A DNA stretch of 64,000 bases from Mesocentrotus franciscanus (taxonomy: Eukaryota; Echinodermata; Echinoidea; Camarodonta; Strongylocentrotidae), in NCBI GenBank assembly GCA_037976565.1, contig CP137683.1, positions 11,997,923 through 12,061,922 of the forward strand. Reading direction: 5' to 3'. Each line of letters begins with the position of its first letter. Position 1 is the first letter of the stretch. This document shows positions 22,996 to 36,600 of this stretch, in pieces. A program made the translations under genes and the position numbers. Below the pieces are notes generated by a model. It saw nothing but the letters and a program-made list of their open reading frames with translations, was not told where the DNA came from and ran no database searches.

Positions 22996-23278
22996 TTAAA
23001 GGGGGTGTAAACTGACGAATACAGAGGAACGCCATCTACGTCTCCTTTTGGACAACTGCACGTAAACAAATGGACTTGATTAATGGTAGTCAGCGACTTT
23101 ATCTCTACATGGTCAGCGTTCGCGAAACGGACCAAAGTTCTCCTCGCGCTTCGGTTTCGCGTATGGTGCACGCACGTGATTGCTGCGGTTGCGTCATCCG
23201 TAGTCGTATTATACCCGATTGGCCCCGAGTCAGGCCACGGGAAAGACACGTAGTCTCGTCAGTTTACAACCCTTTTAA
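22996..23278. mobile_element. TTAA-flanked MITE (piggyBac-like), family C, copy 1
   Basis: 283 bp between TTAA sites; ends AAGGGGGTGTAAACTGACG and CGTCAGTTTACAACCCTT are inverted repeats. The GC-rich interior (GTTCGCGAAACGGACCAAAG, GTCCGTAGTCGTATTATAC-type) is shared with 43481-43750. TTAA target duplication is typical of piggyBac-type elements. The ORFs predicted across it on both strands are spurious. Confidence 0.82.
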
Positions 23279-24628
23279 TATGCCCTCCAGATCAATGAAA
23301 AACTTGAATTTATGGTACATCTACATGTACGTTAGCAAAAAATAAAACTTTTGAACAATTCATTACAGTTTACAGATTTACCTTCATTTTAAAACAAGAG
23401 CATCTAGATAATGATATTAACCATTTCATGTCTAGCATTTTTTTTTTCAACCAATAATACTGTTTAACTCATAGAGGGACAGTCTTTCTTGCAAACAATG
23501 CCAACACTTCATTTGTAGAAAATTAATAGCATTGTTGTAACATATACTGGAGCACATTGGTTAAAATCAACTGCAAACACAAGCATGACAACACTCGATA
23601 CTGTCCATGTCATCACTGGCATAACTTATTTTGTGTTTGAGATTCATGCATTTCGATTTTATTGAATCTCAAGGCTATGGCCCGACCCTGATTGTGCTGG
23701 GAGTATAAATACATGTACAATGCATAGTTACCCCCTCCCCCCTCCTAAAAAATAGGGGCATGTGTATGTGGTTAGTGGTGGTGTGGTGGTTATTGTACCT
23801 GACTGCTAAGAAAGCATAAATGCTTGTTAGTAAGCAACCAGTTAAAGGAGTAAAGGAGGGTCAAAGATTATTTCATTTTTAAATTTTAAAAAAAAAATAT
23901 TTCTTTATTCTAGAGGTAAAGTGATTTGCAGACATTTAGACCTGATGAATCTCTCATAATTGCCCAGTGCTACAGTTTTCATACACATCACATGCCACAC
24001 AGACATTCACAAGTGCACACATTACGGCAGCCAATCCAAACACACAGGCTTACATACACACTGAGGTACATGTACATAGCATCATCACAAACAGCATGCG
24101 TGGTATCAAGTGCAACCAGTCAGGGATCACGTTTATGAAGTGAACTGTGATACATCTATTGCTTTCATCTGTTGATTACAATCGGCAATGAATCCCAGTC
24201 ATCGTGCAGTTAAACCACTACATAAAAACTTACTTCATCTGAATTTTTTAATATTTCAAAATTTTGAGAATGTCTTACTTTGAATGTAGATGAAGAATAT
24301 ATGATCTGCTGAGTGACAGAAGGGCATGACTGCATACTATACTTGAACACAGAATACATGACCTTCTTCCTCTCAACTGACAATATATACCTTTAGCAGT
24401 ATCTTGATTTTATTTCTAGGAAACATAAAATTGATCAATTTGTATAGATTGGAATACTGTGATAATTAAAGCTCTTACTACAGTCAAACTCCACCATTAC
24501 ACAGATAACTATTTACCATTCTCTAGTAAAAAGGCATTCCATGGTAAATGCTTCATCAATCAACAGTAAGTCAGTTAAGGGAGGGGGAGGGGGGAGTCAG
24601 GCCTCTTTTGACAGGTGCGAATGTGAGC
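23279..24628. other. Intergenic between CFAP221 and ABCF2 3' ends
   Basis: No gene seen. It contains a reversed SINE tail fragment at about 23775-23842 (TACCTGACTGCTAAGAAAGC, the complement of the 3' end of the SINE at 53001-53185). The right part probably belongs to the ABCF2 3' UTR; a TTTATT (minus-strand AATAAA) stands near 24410. Confidence 0.55.
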
Positions 24629-27600
24629 TTATTTTGCCTTGGCTGCTAACTTGGCTGCTTCCTTGGCTGCTTCCTTGGCTTGGTCCTTTAGGATCTTCTT
24701 CTTGAGGGCACTCTTATAGGAGAGGATGTCGCCTTTCCACTTCGTCACCGCCTGTTTCTCGCATACCCAGATCTCTTGTGCAACCTGAAGAAATGAACAA
24801 GAAAAAGAGAGAGAGAGAGAGACGGATGAGACAAGGGCCCTGTTTCCAAAAACTTATTATCACTAACAAGGTACAATAACTGTTATAAGCGACTGTATTC
24901 ATGGCATTTGATTAGCCGAGAGCAAATTTGTCATAGAAATTTAGCATTTGTTATTGATACGATACAAGTTTTATGAAGCAGAGCCCAGACCCAGCTCCGA
25001 TGTTGTAACATAGGACAGAGGTCATAAGGTCAATTTGAGGTCATAAGGTCAAGTTGTCAAACCAACAAAGATACAGTAGGAATCACATAGTTTCACATGT
25101 AACTCTTCTGTTATAAATTTCAATGTTCTTCAAGGAAATGGGTATACATGGACAAAATAAAAATGAATGGCATTCAGTCTTTAAATGTGGGAGTCAGAAT
25201 TATTCGCTTCGGTCTGTTGTTTTCATCATGACCCAAGACACATAAGGTCAAAGGTCACTGTAATTCGGCCTTTTATGTCATCACTCTCCCACATGGACAT
25301 AAATGCCAAAACATAGTTAAAGGAAACCTCATCCGAGAAATAACTTTACTTATTGTTTTCTATATAAAGGGAGCAAGTAGCTACAAGAGTGTAACTTAAT
25401 TTTCTTTCTTTTTTTAACATTTTCTATACAACATAATGTACTGGAAAAGTGTATCAATGTTAATGTATCAAAATCTAAATGTCAAATTAATGGACATGAA
25501 TATGTATGTTCAAAGAAAATGAGAAAAATGATATCGAAATAATTAAATAAAATAAGAATCATATGCAAGGGTCTGCTATTGGGTGAATATCACTTTAAAG
25601 GTTCTTGACAACTTTGGTATCTAGTGTCCAAACAGAAATGGAGATGTGTCCAAAAAACTGGTGAAGAATTAAGCAACTGAATAATAAGATGAGCTGGTGA
25701 CATGAGTAATAATAAATATGTAAGCAGTTTGCCAACTTGTATGGAAATAATGATTTTGCACTTTCCAGCACATTTCAAGTTTATGAAATTTAATGCCTAA
25801 TTTCCTTTTAAGATTTCCAAGCATCAAACAACATATAGTGACTGGACAAACGTGGACCTAGGATTTGGGTGAACATTTTGAAGCTCATGCATCAGCTTTT
25901 ATGGCTCTGAATGATATTTCATAGAACCAAACCCCCAGAATGTGAGATACGGCCCAAACATCAAATCTTCAAAGCAAAGCAATTAAACACTGCAAACTTA
26001 GTTACCTGGTTGATGAGACGGAAGTCGTGACTAACCAGCACCAGGCCTCCCTCGAAGCCATTGATGGCGTCTGCCAGGGCATCGATAGTCTCAATGTCCA
26101 GATGGTTTGTAGGTTCATCAAGGAGGAGGAGATGAGGAGTCTGCCAAGCCAGCCAAGCGAAGATGACCCGACATCGCTGACCATCAGACAGGTTACGGAT
26201 TGGACATACCTGAAAGAGAACAACAAGATCACTCATTTATGTGTCATCCACCCCAAGCCTCATACACATAAAACACAATAGACGTACCGTACTTGAAAGA
26301 AGAAAAAAAATGCTTGGGGCAAAATGTAATGACACAAGACCAGTACAGATCAAGAATCTATTACCTGGGGGGTGTTTCACAAAGACTAAGATCGACTTTA
26401 AGTTGGACTTAACGATGGCAGGCCATTCATGCCAATGGTTGCTCTCACTATAGGTCTCTCAATTATGATCTTTAGATAATATTTTTTCCTTCAATAATGA
26501 ACTATCAAAAAATGTAAATTCTGTAGATTTGTGACGATTTATACGTCCCTTTAGAAACCAATGCCAGGAATGGTTTAAAGGAACTAGTGGCATGAATGGC
26601 CTGCCATAGTTAAGTCCAACTTAAAGTCGATCTTAGTCTTCGTGAAACACCCCCCAGGACTTATAGATGCATGAACTTCAATGAGGAGTACAATAATAGA
26701 TATTTACAAGGTCATTACTAACCGATTCATAAAGCCATCATCATTGAATACCATTTCTCTTCACAGATTATTCTGAATCTGGTAAAGCAATTTAGGTTGA
26801 GTATAATCATCTGATGGCCAAGACGTCACTAATTTTCAAAACTCCCTCACAATTAGGTACAATCCTCCTTCTCAAAATACATGAAGCTCCAAAGCCCTAA
26901 ATCACATGCACATATTGGTACAATAATGCCAGTAAATGGTGAGAGCAAACAGTGGCATGAACGGCCTGCCATAGTTAAGTCCAACTTAAAATCGATCTTA
27001 GTCTTTGTGAAACACCCCCAGTACTCATAAAATACATATCACAGGGTATGTGGAAGGGCCTATTTTGCATATTTTTCTAGTCCACCTATTTTCCATTTAT
27101 TTACATGCAAAGTAGTTTTCATGTTGCTAATGTGGTTATTTTTTTTCGTGTGTTTTACCAAGTCACGCTTAAAATGGGCACAGGAAAGTGAATGGATGAT
27201 TGATTATCTTAAAGGTAATCTTCAGTTGTGGTAATGATGGAAAATACATTTAATTAAAAAAAAACCTACACCAAAAGTTTTTAGTCTACAAACAAATTAC
27301 ATGGACAAACTGTTTTGGGATTAAATTTTTAATAATCATTTTAAAGTAATTTTTAAAATGGCAAATCAAATGCAGAAGCAGAAGACTGCTATTAATTCCA
27401 ATTCCATTTATGAAGAATTTTTTCCTTGAATGTTAGTTTCTCGTACCTAGCCATTTACCTTCTATTACGTGGTGTATTACTTTGCACTTTCTCCACCGAG
27501 AGAGTTGTTTAAAAAGTACCTTTCTGCTGTGATATACCTACCTGTTGTTTGCCGGTGAGCCCGTAGCGTCCTATAATCCGCCTCATCTCTTCTCTATCCT

Positions 27601-30600
27601 TAATCTTTGGGAAACATTGCAGCATCCAGTCTAAGGCAGTCATCTCTAAATCCAGTAGGTCTTGGAGATGCTGCATGAAACAGAAAAAAAAACTCATTGA
27701 AGTCTGTGTAACCATATTGAATCTTTATTATTCAGTTTAACAGGTCAATGCAATGACATGTACGATACAAGTTTAAAAGACAACATTTAATCTTTAAGAG
27801 ACACAAATACAACCTTCAGAGGGATTAATATCTACTCGATTCTACTTCTTCTTTAACATTCTAAAGATTATTTTTCTCCAAATTCTTTACTTAACTCAGC
27901 TTCGCTTTCACAGGAGAGCAACTAATATATACATACACACGAAAGACAGATGCTTCACATCATATTTGGCTGGACACTGTACACTTTAAGTTTTGGTTTT
28001 CAAAAATATGCCTTTTAATTATTTGCATGTTATGCCTCAATGTGTTTCAAGGAAATGGGTGAACATGGACAAAATAAAAATGAATGGCATTCAGTCTTTA
28101 AATGTGGGAGTCAGAATTATTCGCTTCGGTCTGTTGTTGTCATCGTGACCCAAGACCCAAAAGGGTCAAGGGTAACTGTAATTCGGCCTTTTGTGTCATC
28201 ATTCTCCCACATGGACATAAATGCCAAAACATAGTTAAGAAAATAATTGAGCTATGTATTAGAATCCAATCTTTTGTGGGATTTCGGACTCTGCATGAAA
28301 TTTTATGAAAAATAAGGTGCCTTCATTAATAAAACAAATATGCATGAAAAGTGAAATTAAGTTAGACATTATTGCACTACAATGCTCATATTGTTTATTT
28401 ATTGAACTGCTTTTATTCCCAAGAAAACTATATGCTATATGTAAACTAAATACAAAGTAATTTTGCATTCAAAAGATTATATGTTTTGCAAGAACGGGTT
28501 ACTGCAATCACTCCACACAGAAGCAATTTAAAAGTACACTTATGGAGACTGATGGATTCAATTTAGAAATATTCAACAGAATAACAATTGATTTAAATAA
28601 ACAGAAGGGTTCCATGACAAACTTTAATGGAGTCACAATTTTATTCCACAACGCTTGGATCTGAATCTGAAAAGTGTCATTCAATGTGAAAACCCACAGA
28701 AACAGCTGGAAAATTATTGACTTCAGTGGACCATACTTTTTCTTCTTCTATGGATCTGAATTGTGAAGAGTAAGTTATCCAACTTGAACTTTGACCTTAC
28801 CTGATGGTACCTGCCTATCCTGAGATGTGAGTTTTTCCTCACGAGTCCGTCCGTCGGGTGGAGCTCTCCTACGAGGAGCTTGAGGAGGGTGGACTTGCCT
28901 GCCCCGTTGGGCCCTACAAGGGCTATCCTGCTGTCCAGATCCAGACCAAACTCTACGTCCTTGTAGATCAGGGGCTGTCCATAAAAGAACACAAATCATT
29001 TAGCTTTTGTCTTCAATTCACCGCATTCTGTACTATCTGACTACGATCCGATTTTGTAAGAATTTGCAATAGCCTTTGATATGAACATTCAAACTTCTTT
29101 AATCTTATTGATTAAAGTGTTCATGAACACACATTGAATTATATAGCCAAGAAATTGACAGTTATAGTAAAACTACAAAAATCCTAACAAATCGATCCCA
29201 TTAAATGAAAGAGCAAATGTCATTAAAAAAGTGCACTTTAAAGATTTGGGATTTGGGTTCATCCATTTCTCCATCCATATCATCACACATAAATATGAGT
29301 TGGTAAAAATATTACTTGAGGCATTCAGTCTGTAACAGTAGGAGTCAGATTAAAATCTTCGGTCTGTTGTTGTCATCGTGACCCTTGACACTAAGGTCAA
29401 GGGTAACTGTAATTCGGCCTTTTTTGTCATCATTCTCCCACATGAACTTGAATCCTCTTACGAAATTGCAAAACTACAACTTGGACATGTTCTTCCATAT
29501 TGTTTGATGGATTACATAAAGGATTAATTCAAAGTGAACTATTCATCTATACTTCTTCTTTGAGTGGGAATTCAAACAATCGTGATAGAACAAAAAATTG
29601 ATAGAGTTTCTGAAAAACAAATCTATGTCCTCAGAGTCACAGCGGAATCTCTTTGTGCAAATAAAAACAAGGCAATGACCCTTGTTAAACCAGAAAGCAG
29701 TCAGAGACCTAAATGTACCCAAGAGAGGCTTCAAAAGAACTGGCCCTAAAGCAAGTCCCAAATTTCAGAACCAATTTACACTAAATCAAAACCTCATGAC
29801 TCGGTCACAACAGCTATCCAAAGCACAATTTGGGTGCCCTACTGACATAATCTGTGACATGCAAGAATGCTTTGGGTAGGTTTAAAGGTTTAAGTTTACC
29901 AAATCTGAACTTGTCTTGGGGCACACCAAAATTGTTTTGTGTCACATAATTGGTGGTCTGCTCAAAAGCAATCTCTGGTATCTTTTGGGCATTAACACCT
30001 GAATCGAATTGTACATGTACCTCAAATCAGAACGATAGATAAGTAGAGTGTGGCCAACCCGGTTCGATTTGGGCATAATATGATGAATACTGCTTTGTTG
30101 TACGAGCACAAAACGTAAGAATATGCACCATGTTGTGACCAAGTGAAATCGAGTTGGCCAAACTCTGTGTATAGATGGTTCTACCTGACATCTTCGCAGG
30201 GCACTCTAAGACCGATTTTTAATTTTGGTTGGAACAGAGGTCTGTTATTTTATTTGTTCTATATTTTTTTCTGTATTAGTTGTGTATTTGTTGTTGTACT
30301 TCAACGTCTTGTATCTACCGTTATTGTTATCCTCACATGTGCTCCTGGAAATGAAATAAAATAACCTCTTACTATCAAAATTGTATTCTACATTCGTTCC
30401 AGTAGTATGGTGTGGAGCTTACCTTGTCATCTGCATAGCGGAAAGATACATTTTGAACCATTAACACAGGTGGTGGGACCTTACCACATTCTGGGAATGT
30501 GAAAGCTAGGGTCTGTAGAAAAAGGAGAGATAAAAACCAATAAATCATGCTGCTCAACAATTCAGTGACATACTGTAAACCTTGATATGGATGTCCCTGA

Positions 30601-33600
30601 TAGTCAAATGTGTCTGATTCACTTACCGGTACTTAAATATAATTTTAAGACTCTTGATTTTGCTTTAAACTTTCTTGAATAATCAAAAGTAAGTCTGAAC
30701 ATCATGTCTGTTACGCTGGAATTGACCACAACTGGCTTGTTTGTTGTTGTTTGTTTGTTTTTGTCTTGGGTACAGTATCATACAAAATTCATACGAAAGT
30801 GGGAACTACAGGGGTGATAGTGGGCATCAAACAAAATTACTTAAAACTGACCATCACTTTACACAATTTACCTTGTCTGAATCGACCTTCTCTGTCAAAC
30901 CTGCAGCGACCATCTTGTTAAGTGTCTTCTCTTTACTCTGGGCCTGTCTGGCAAGTTTGGCGCTACCGTGACCAAACCTCGCTATATAGTTCTGAAGTGA
31001 AAGAGGTAAAACAAAATATAGAGTTACTGATTGCATTATGTTTATCAATGGAAAGATATGTAAAGGGGGGCAGCATTTCACGAAACCATCATACATGTAC
31101 ATGTAAGTCCCATTGAAATGCATGTATTAAAATTAGCACACGTTTTAATGGGATGTTGGTGAACTTGCACTTATGAGGGTTTCATGATATGATGCAGTGG
31201 GTCCTAGCATTTCATGGAGACAAAATTCCCTGATTTTTGTTTTCCTCATGGAGGTTGTGCTCCCACCACCCCCCTCCCCCAATCCACCAGTAATATACCA
31301 GACTTCTGGCGAAATTTTCCAGCAAAATTGTTTAGCAGCTTGCATATTCTTGGTAAAATCCTGTCACAGACAGTCCTGGACTTAGACACATGAACTTCGT
31401 GTACAGGTGTACAATAACAGATATTTACAAGGTTATTACTGACAGATTCATAAAGCCATCATCATTGAATACCATTTCTCTTCACAGATTATTCTGAATC
31501 TGGTAAAGCAATTTAGGTTGAGTATAATCATCTGATGGCAAGATGTCACTAATTTCCAAAACTCCCTCACAATTAGGTACAATCCTCCTCCTCAAAATAC
31601 ATGAAGCTCCAAAGCCCTAAATCACATGCACATATTGGTACAACCACCAAACGCAGAGAAGATGTATGATTAATCAAAACAGAATGATTTCTCTGGTTTC
31701 TAATTTAGGGTATCATTTTCATTAACCATGGGTACAGAAGACTGTGTTTACACTTACCTTCATATGAGCGATTTGATCCTGTTCCCACTGGTATTTCTTC
31801 ATCTGATTCTCTTCCTGTTCAAACCTAGTTTTAACGTATGAATCAAAGTTACCCTGGCGAAAAAAATAAGAGAGAGAGTAAGAAACGTGTCAGTCAAATT
31901 CAGTGTTCTAATTTAGTTATCAATATTTTAATTTTTAAGAAATAATAAGAGTTTCTTGTGTAATCGTTATTTATTCAATGTCGCCTGTTTCCTGGGAAGG
32001 GAAAAGCAAACTTGATCACTGTCATCTCTAGTTTCTGCTCCTGTTAATACCATTCTTTCATTTGTGTGGTTGAGTGTCGTAGTCGAGTGGATACGTCACA
32101 GGACTGTGGATCACAAGGTCCACGGTTCGAGTCCCACCACGGCGCGTATGTCCTTTGGCAAGACATTGATCTACATTTGCCACACTCAACCCAGGTGATG
32201 TAAATGGGTACCTGGCAGGAAATAATAACTTGAAATGCTAGAGCGCCGTAATGGCAGCCATGCTAAAGCCAGGGTAATAATCGGGAGCGCCAGGAGTGTC
32301 AAGTCTGGCAGATATGCGCTTTACAAGAACCCAATATTATTATTATTCGAAATTGGAATTGAAGTTGGCTTACGAGTCACTACAAGGAGGTTTCAGGTAT
32401 GAACATGTAGAACATGACATCAGGATCCCTTCTATTCTTTTACAAAAAGGGTACAATGGGTTATCAAGCATGCAAAGGTGATGATTTTTCTTTCTACATG
32501 CGAAGCCACCATCATTATAAAAACCTTTTCTCCAAATTGTATCATTCAGAATCTGGTAAAGCAAGAGGTTTGTTTGTAATCATAAGATGGCCCGCCCGCA
32601 CTGGTTGTGAAGCACATGCTCCAGAGACGAATGCTCAGTGGTTGTTTACATACACTAACCAAATTTCTAACAACAACCCTGTACGGTATCAAACAATTGG
32701 TTATGATCAGCTGGTGAAATGTACATTTAAACAAAATTGAAATACTTACCCCATAGCTAGTTAATTTCTGTTTATGTACATGTAGAATATTTGTACAGAC
32801 TCCGTTCAAGAAGTCCTGGGAGTGTGATACAAGAACCAATATCCTTTTGTACCTGAGGGGAAGAAAAAGAAGGAGAAAATAATACTATGTTAAAAATAAA
32901 GATGAAATGAAATAAAATTAAGCATTTATTATCCAAATTTATCACCATGACAGCCATACCCTCAAATCATGATAACTATCTATGGTCACCGAATGACTTT
33001 TTCATTGTACATCGGTCAAAAAGTTATTATTTTGTGGCTTTAGGAAACAGCACTATAATTCACAAAGAGACACAATATAATTGTTTTTTTAAATAAGTAA
33101 CATCCCCCCCCCCCTTCCTCTCCACAAACACAAAAGTCACGGCAACTGAAGTAGGGGAGGCACGATGGCGAGCAGTTGTCTCGTAACCAGGAGGTCCGGC
33201 TTCAAAAACAAGTTGATGCACTAGTGCCCTTTGGTAAGGTATTAATCCTCATTACCAAGTCCCCTCGGAGCATACAACTGCTTTCTTAGCAGTCAGGTAG
33301 AACAAACGACTCACTCTTTCAACTCCTCTTCAAGCCACACACAGGCTTCTAGATCAAGATGATTTGTGGGTTCATCGAGCAGTAGTAAATGGGGCTTCAC
33401 AAACAGCGCCCTCGCCAGGGATATCCTCATACGCCACCCTCCTGAAAAGTCTTTTGTCTTGGTTTGCATCATTTCCTTCGTAAAGCCGAGACCGTGGAGG
33501 ATACGACCTGCGTTGACCTCTGCCTTGTCCGCATCCAATTCATCCAGACGTTCAAAGATGTCCATCAGTCTGTCTTCAGCCTCTGTGTTAGTAACAAAGA

Positions 33601-36600
33601 AAGCCATTTGAACTCTGACCATTTCTATACAGCGGGCATAAAATGGAGCAATTGAATAATATCTGCATCCATATAGCTTATCGTAAACTAAATGAATTAA
33701 CAAAAGCTGATTTTGTCACTAAATCATTTTTGTCTTTTTCATTTCACAAAGGAATCTGCTTTGTTTTTTTAATTCTGCTTACCCCCAGTACATGCAAAAC
33801 TTGTACATTATATTAAAGTACTCCATCAACCAGATTGGGTTAATATAAGTTCAACTCAGTCCACCTCTAAAAATTCCTTTTTGAAAAAACTTTTAAATTA
33901 AGGCAAAAGGTTGAATTCTTAATGAATATTATTCAGCAAATCCAAAGTATTTTGTCATATAAGTTACTGACCAATAATAGATTGTAGTATTTACGTTAAT
34001 TGAATAAAGTCAATAGCCTTAACTTTAAAAAAATAGAGGAAATATCAAGGAAAATAACGTGTACTATATTTTGAGTTGGCTATGTCGGTAAAGCATCAGC
34101 CTGTTAAATCCAATCCAGGCGGATGACTGAAGCATGCGTTGTGTGTTAACATGCCGTCCTCTGTTTCATAGATAGAAGCTATGATACAGTGGAAGACATT
34201 CTGTTCCTCGGATAGGCTGTTAAATGGAGGCCCTGTATGGAGTCACCACCTTTACACATTAAGAACCCATTACACTACTTGTATAAGAGAAGGGGGAATC
34301 CCGGTGTAGTGGTCCACCTGCACACCCCTGATCTGTTATGCCGGGAGGAGATACCCCAAGGGTTACAATGATTCAGTTCCCTTTTCGCCTCCCGGCACAG
34401 ATAACAGCAAATACTAAACACTGCTAATATAATTATAACACATGGTAGCGGGTGGGACACACAAAGATCAAATACACTTGACTTGCCCAATGTTGAAACC
34501 TAACTCACCTGGGCCCTCCAAATGTGACAGGTCTTCTGCTTCCTTCTCAAGCCGTATCCTCTCGGCGTCTACCTCTAAAACACACTGCAAGGCGGTCTTT
34601 TCACTAGCTCCCATCTCCCTGGACAAATGGAATATATCCATGTGATGGGGGATGGGGACCTCACGCTTCCCAATCGCGTGCAAGAGGGTGGACTTGCCTA
34701 GGAGCAGAATTCAAATAACTCAAATCAATATCAAATATAATGGCTATAAATAACAACATCAATCATCAATAACTAACACTATAGTCCCAATAAGCCCAAA
34801 TAGCCATTGGAATTTTCTTCAAGTGGCTAATTTTAGTAAGAAAAAAGAAATTTATTAATAATAGTGACAGTGATCAAAATCATGTATGGCATGTACATGA
34901 CTNNNNNNNNNNNNNNNNNNNNNNNNNNNNNNNNNNNNNNNNNNNNNNNNNNNNNNNNNNNNNNNNNNNNNNNNNNNNNNNNNNNNNNNNNNNNNNNNNN
35001 NNNNNNNNNNNNNNNNNNNNNNNNNNNNNNNNNNNNNNNNNNNNNNNNNNNNNNNNNNNNNNNNNNNNNNNNNNNNNNNNNNNNNNNNNNNNNNNNNNNN
35101 NNNNNNNNNNNNNNNNNNNNNNNNNNNNNNNNNNNNNNNNNNNNNNNNNNNNNNNNNNNNNNNNNNNNNNNNNNNNNNNNNNNNNNNNNNNNNNNNNNNN
35201 NNNNNNNNNNNNNNNNNNNNNNNNNNNNNNNNNNNNNNNNNNNNNNNNNNNNNNNNNNNNNNNNNNNNNNNNNNNNNNNNNNNNNNNNNNNNNNNNNNNN
35301 NNNNNNNNNNNNNNNNNNNNNNNNNNNNNNNNNNNNNNNNNNNNNNNNNNNNNNNNNNNNNNNNNNNNNNNNNNNNNNNNNNNNNNNNNNNNNNNNNNNN
35401 NNTCAAATAAATTTTAAATAAGATACTTAGTGATTATTTTTTCTCTTACATCTGGCCTTTAGACGTTTGATTTAGTTTGAATGGAACTTTCAACTAGATT
35501 TTTATTCCACAACGTTGGGATCTGAATCTGAAAAGTGTCATTCAATGTGAAAACCCACAGAAACAGCTGGAAAATTATTGCCTACAGTGGACCATACTTT
35601 TTTTTCTTCTATGGATCTGAATTGTGAAGAGTAAGTTATCCAACTTGAACTTTGACCTTACCTGATGGTACCTGCCTATCCTGAGATGTGAGTTTTCCTC
35701 ACGAGTCCGTCCGTCGGGTGGAGCTCTCCTCGAGGAGCTTGAGGAGGGTGGACTTGCCTGCCCCTTGGGCCCTACAAGGGCTATCCTGCTGTCCAGATCC
35801 AGACCAAACTCTACGTCCTTGTAGATCAGGGGCTGTCCATAAAAGAACACAAATCATTTAGCTTTTGTCTTCAATTCACCGCATTCTGTACTATCTGACT
35901 ACGATCCGATTTTGTAAGAATTTGCAATAGCCTTTGATATGAACATTCAAACTTCTTTAATCTTATTGATTAAAGTGTTCATGAACACACATTGAATTAT
36001 ATAGCCAAGAAATTGACAGTTAGTGATAGTAAAACTACAAAAATCCTAATAAATCGATCCCATTAAATGAAAGAGCAAATGTCATTGAAAAAAGTGCACT
36101 TTACAATGGATTTTGGTTCATCCATTTCTCCATCCATATCATCACACATAAATATGAGTTGGTAAAAAATATTACTTGAGGCATTCAGTCTGTAACAGTA
36201 GGAGTCAGATTAAAATCGCTTCGGTCTGTTGTTGTCATCGTGACCCTTGACACTAAGGTCAAGGGTAACTGTAATCGGCCTTTTTGTCATCATTCTCCCA
36301 CATGAACTTGAATCCTCTTACGAAATTGCAAAACTACAACTTGGACATGTTCTTCCATATTGTTTGATGGATTACATAAAGGATTAATTCAAAGTGAACT
36401 ATTCATCTATACTTCTTCTTTGAGTGGGAATTCAAACAATCGTGATAGAACAAAAAATTGATAGAGTTTCTGAAAAACAAATCTATGTCCTCAGAGTCAC
36501 AGCGGAATCTCTTTGTGCAAATAAAAACAAGGCAATGACCCTTGTTAAACCAGAAAGCAGTCAGAGACCTAAATGTACCCAAGAGAGGCTTCAAAAGAAC

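Larger units (their letters stand above)
28639..34902. repeat. Haplotype block copy A (ABCF2 exons 9-3)
   Basis: Collinear with 35499-42162 at an offset of about 6,852-6,867 bp. The copies are nearly identical in introns as well as exons, differing by scattered substitutions and small indels. Exons here (minus strand): 34697-34509, 33582-33315, 32852-32750, 31853-31758, 30991-30872, 30512-30423, 28974-28801. The coding sequence is intact, including Walker A of NBD2. It ends at the N gap. Intronic identity, the gap between copies and one polymorphic insertion point to two alleles assembled in tandem, not to a real exon duplication. Confidence 0.85.

Noticed and set aside
22905..23345. ORFs of 91-114 codons on opposite strands
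   Set aside because: They cover a TTAA-flanked MITE; its GC-rich body is simply open in several frames, and the sister element at 43481 is too.
34855..35421. ORFs of about 185 codons on both strands
   Set aside because: They consist of translated N bases across the 500-bp gap.
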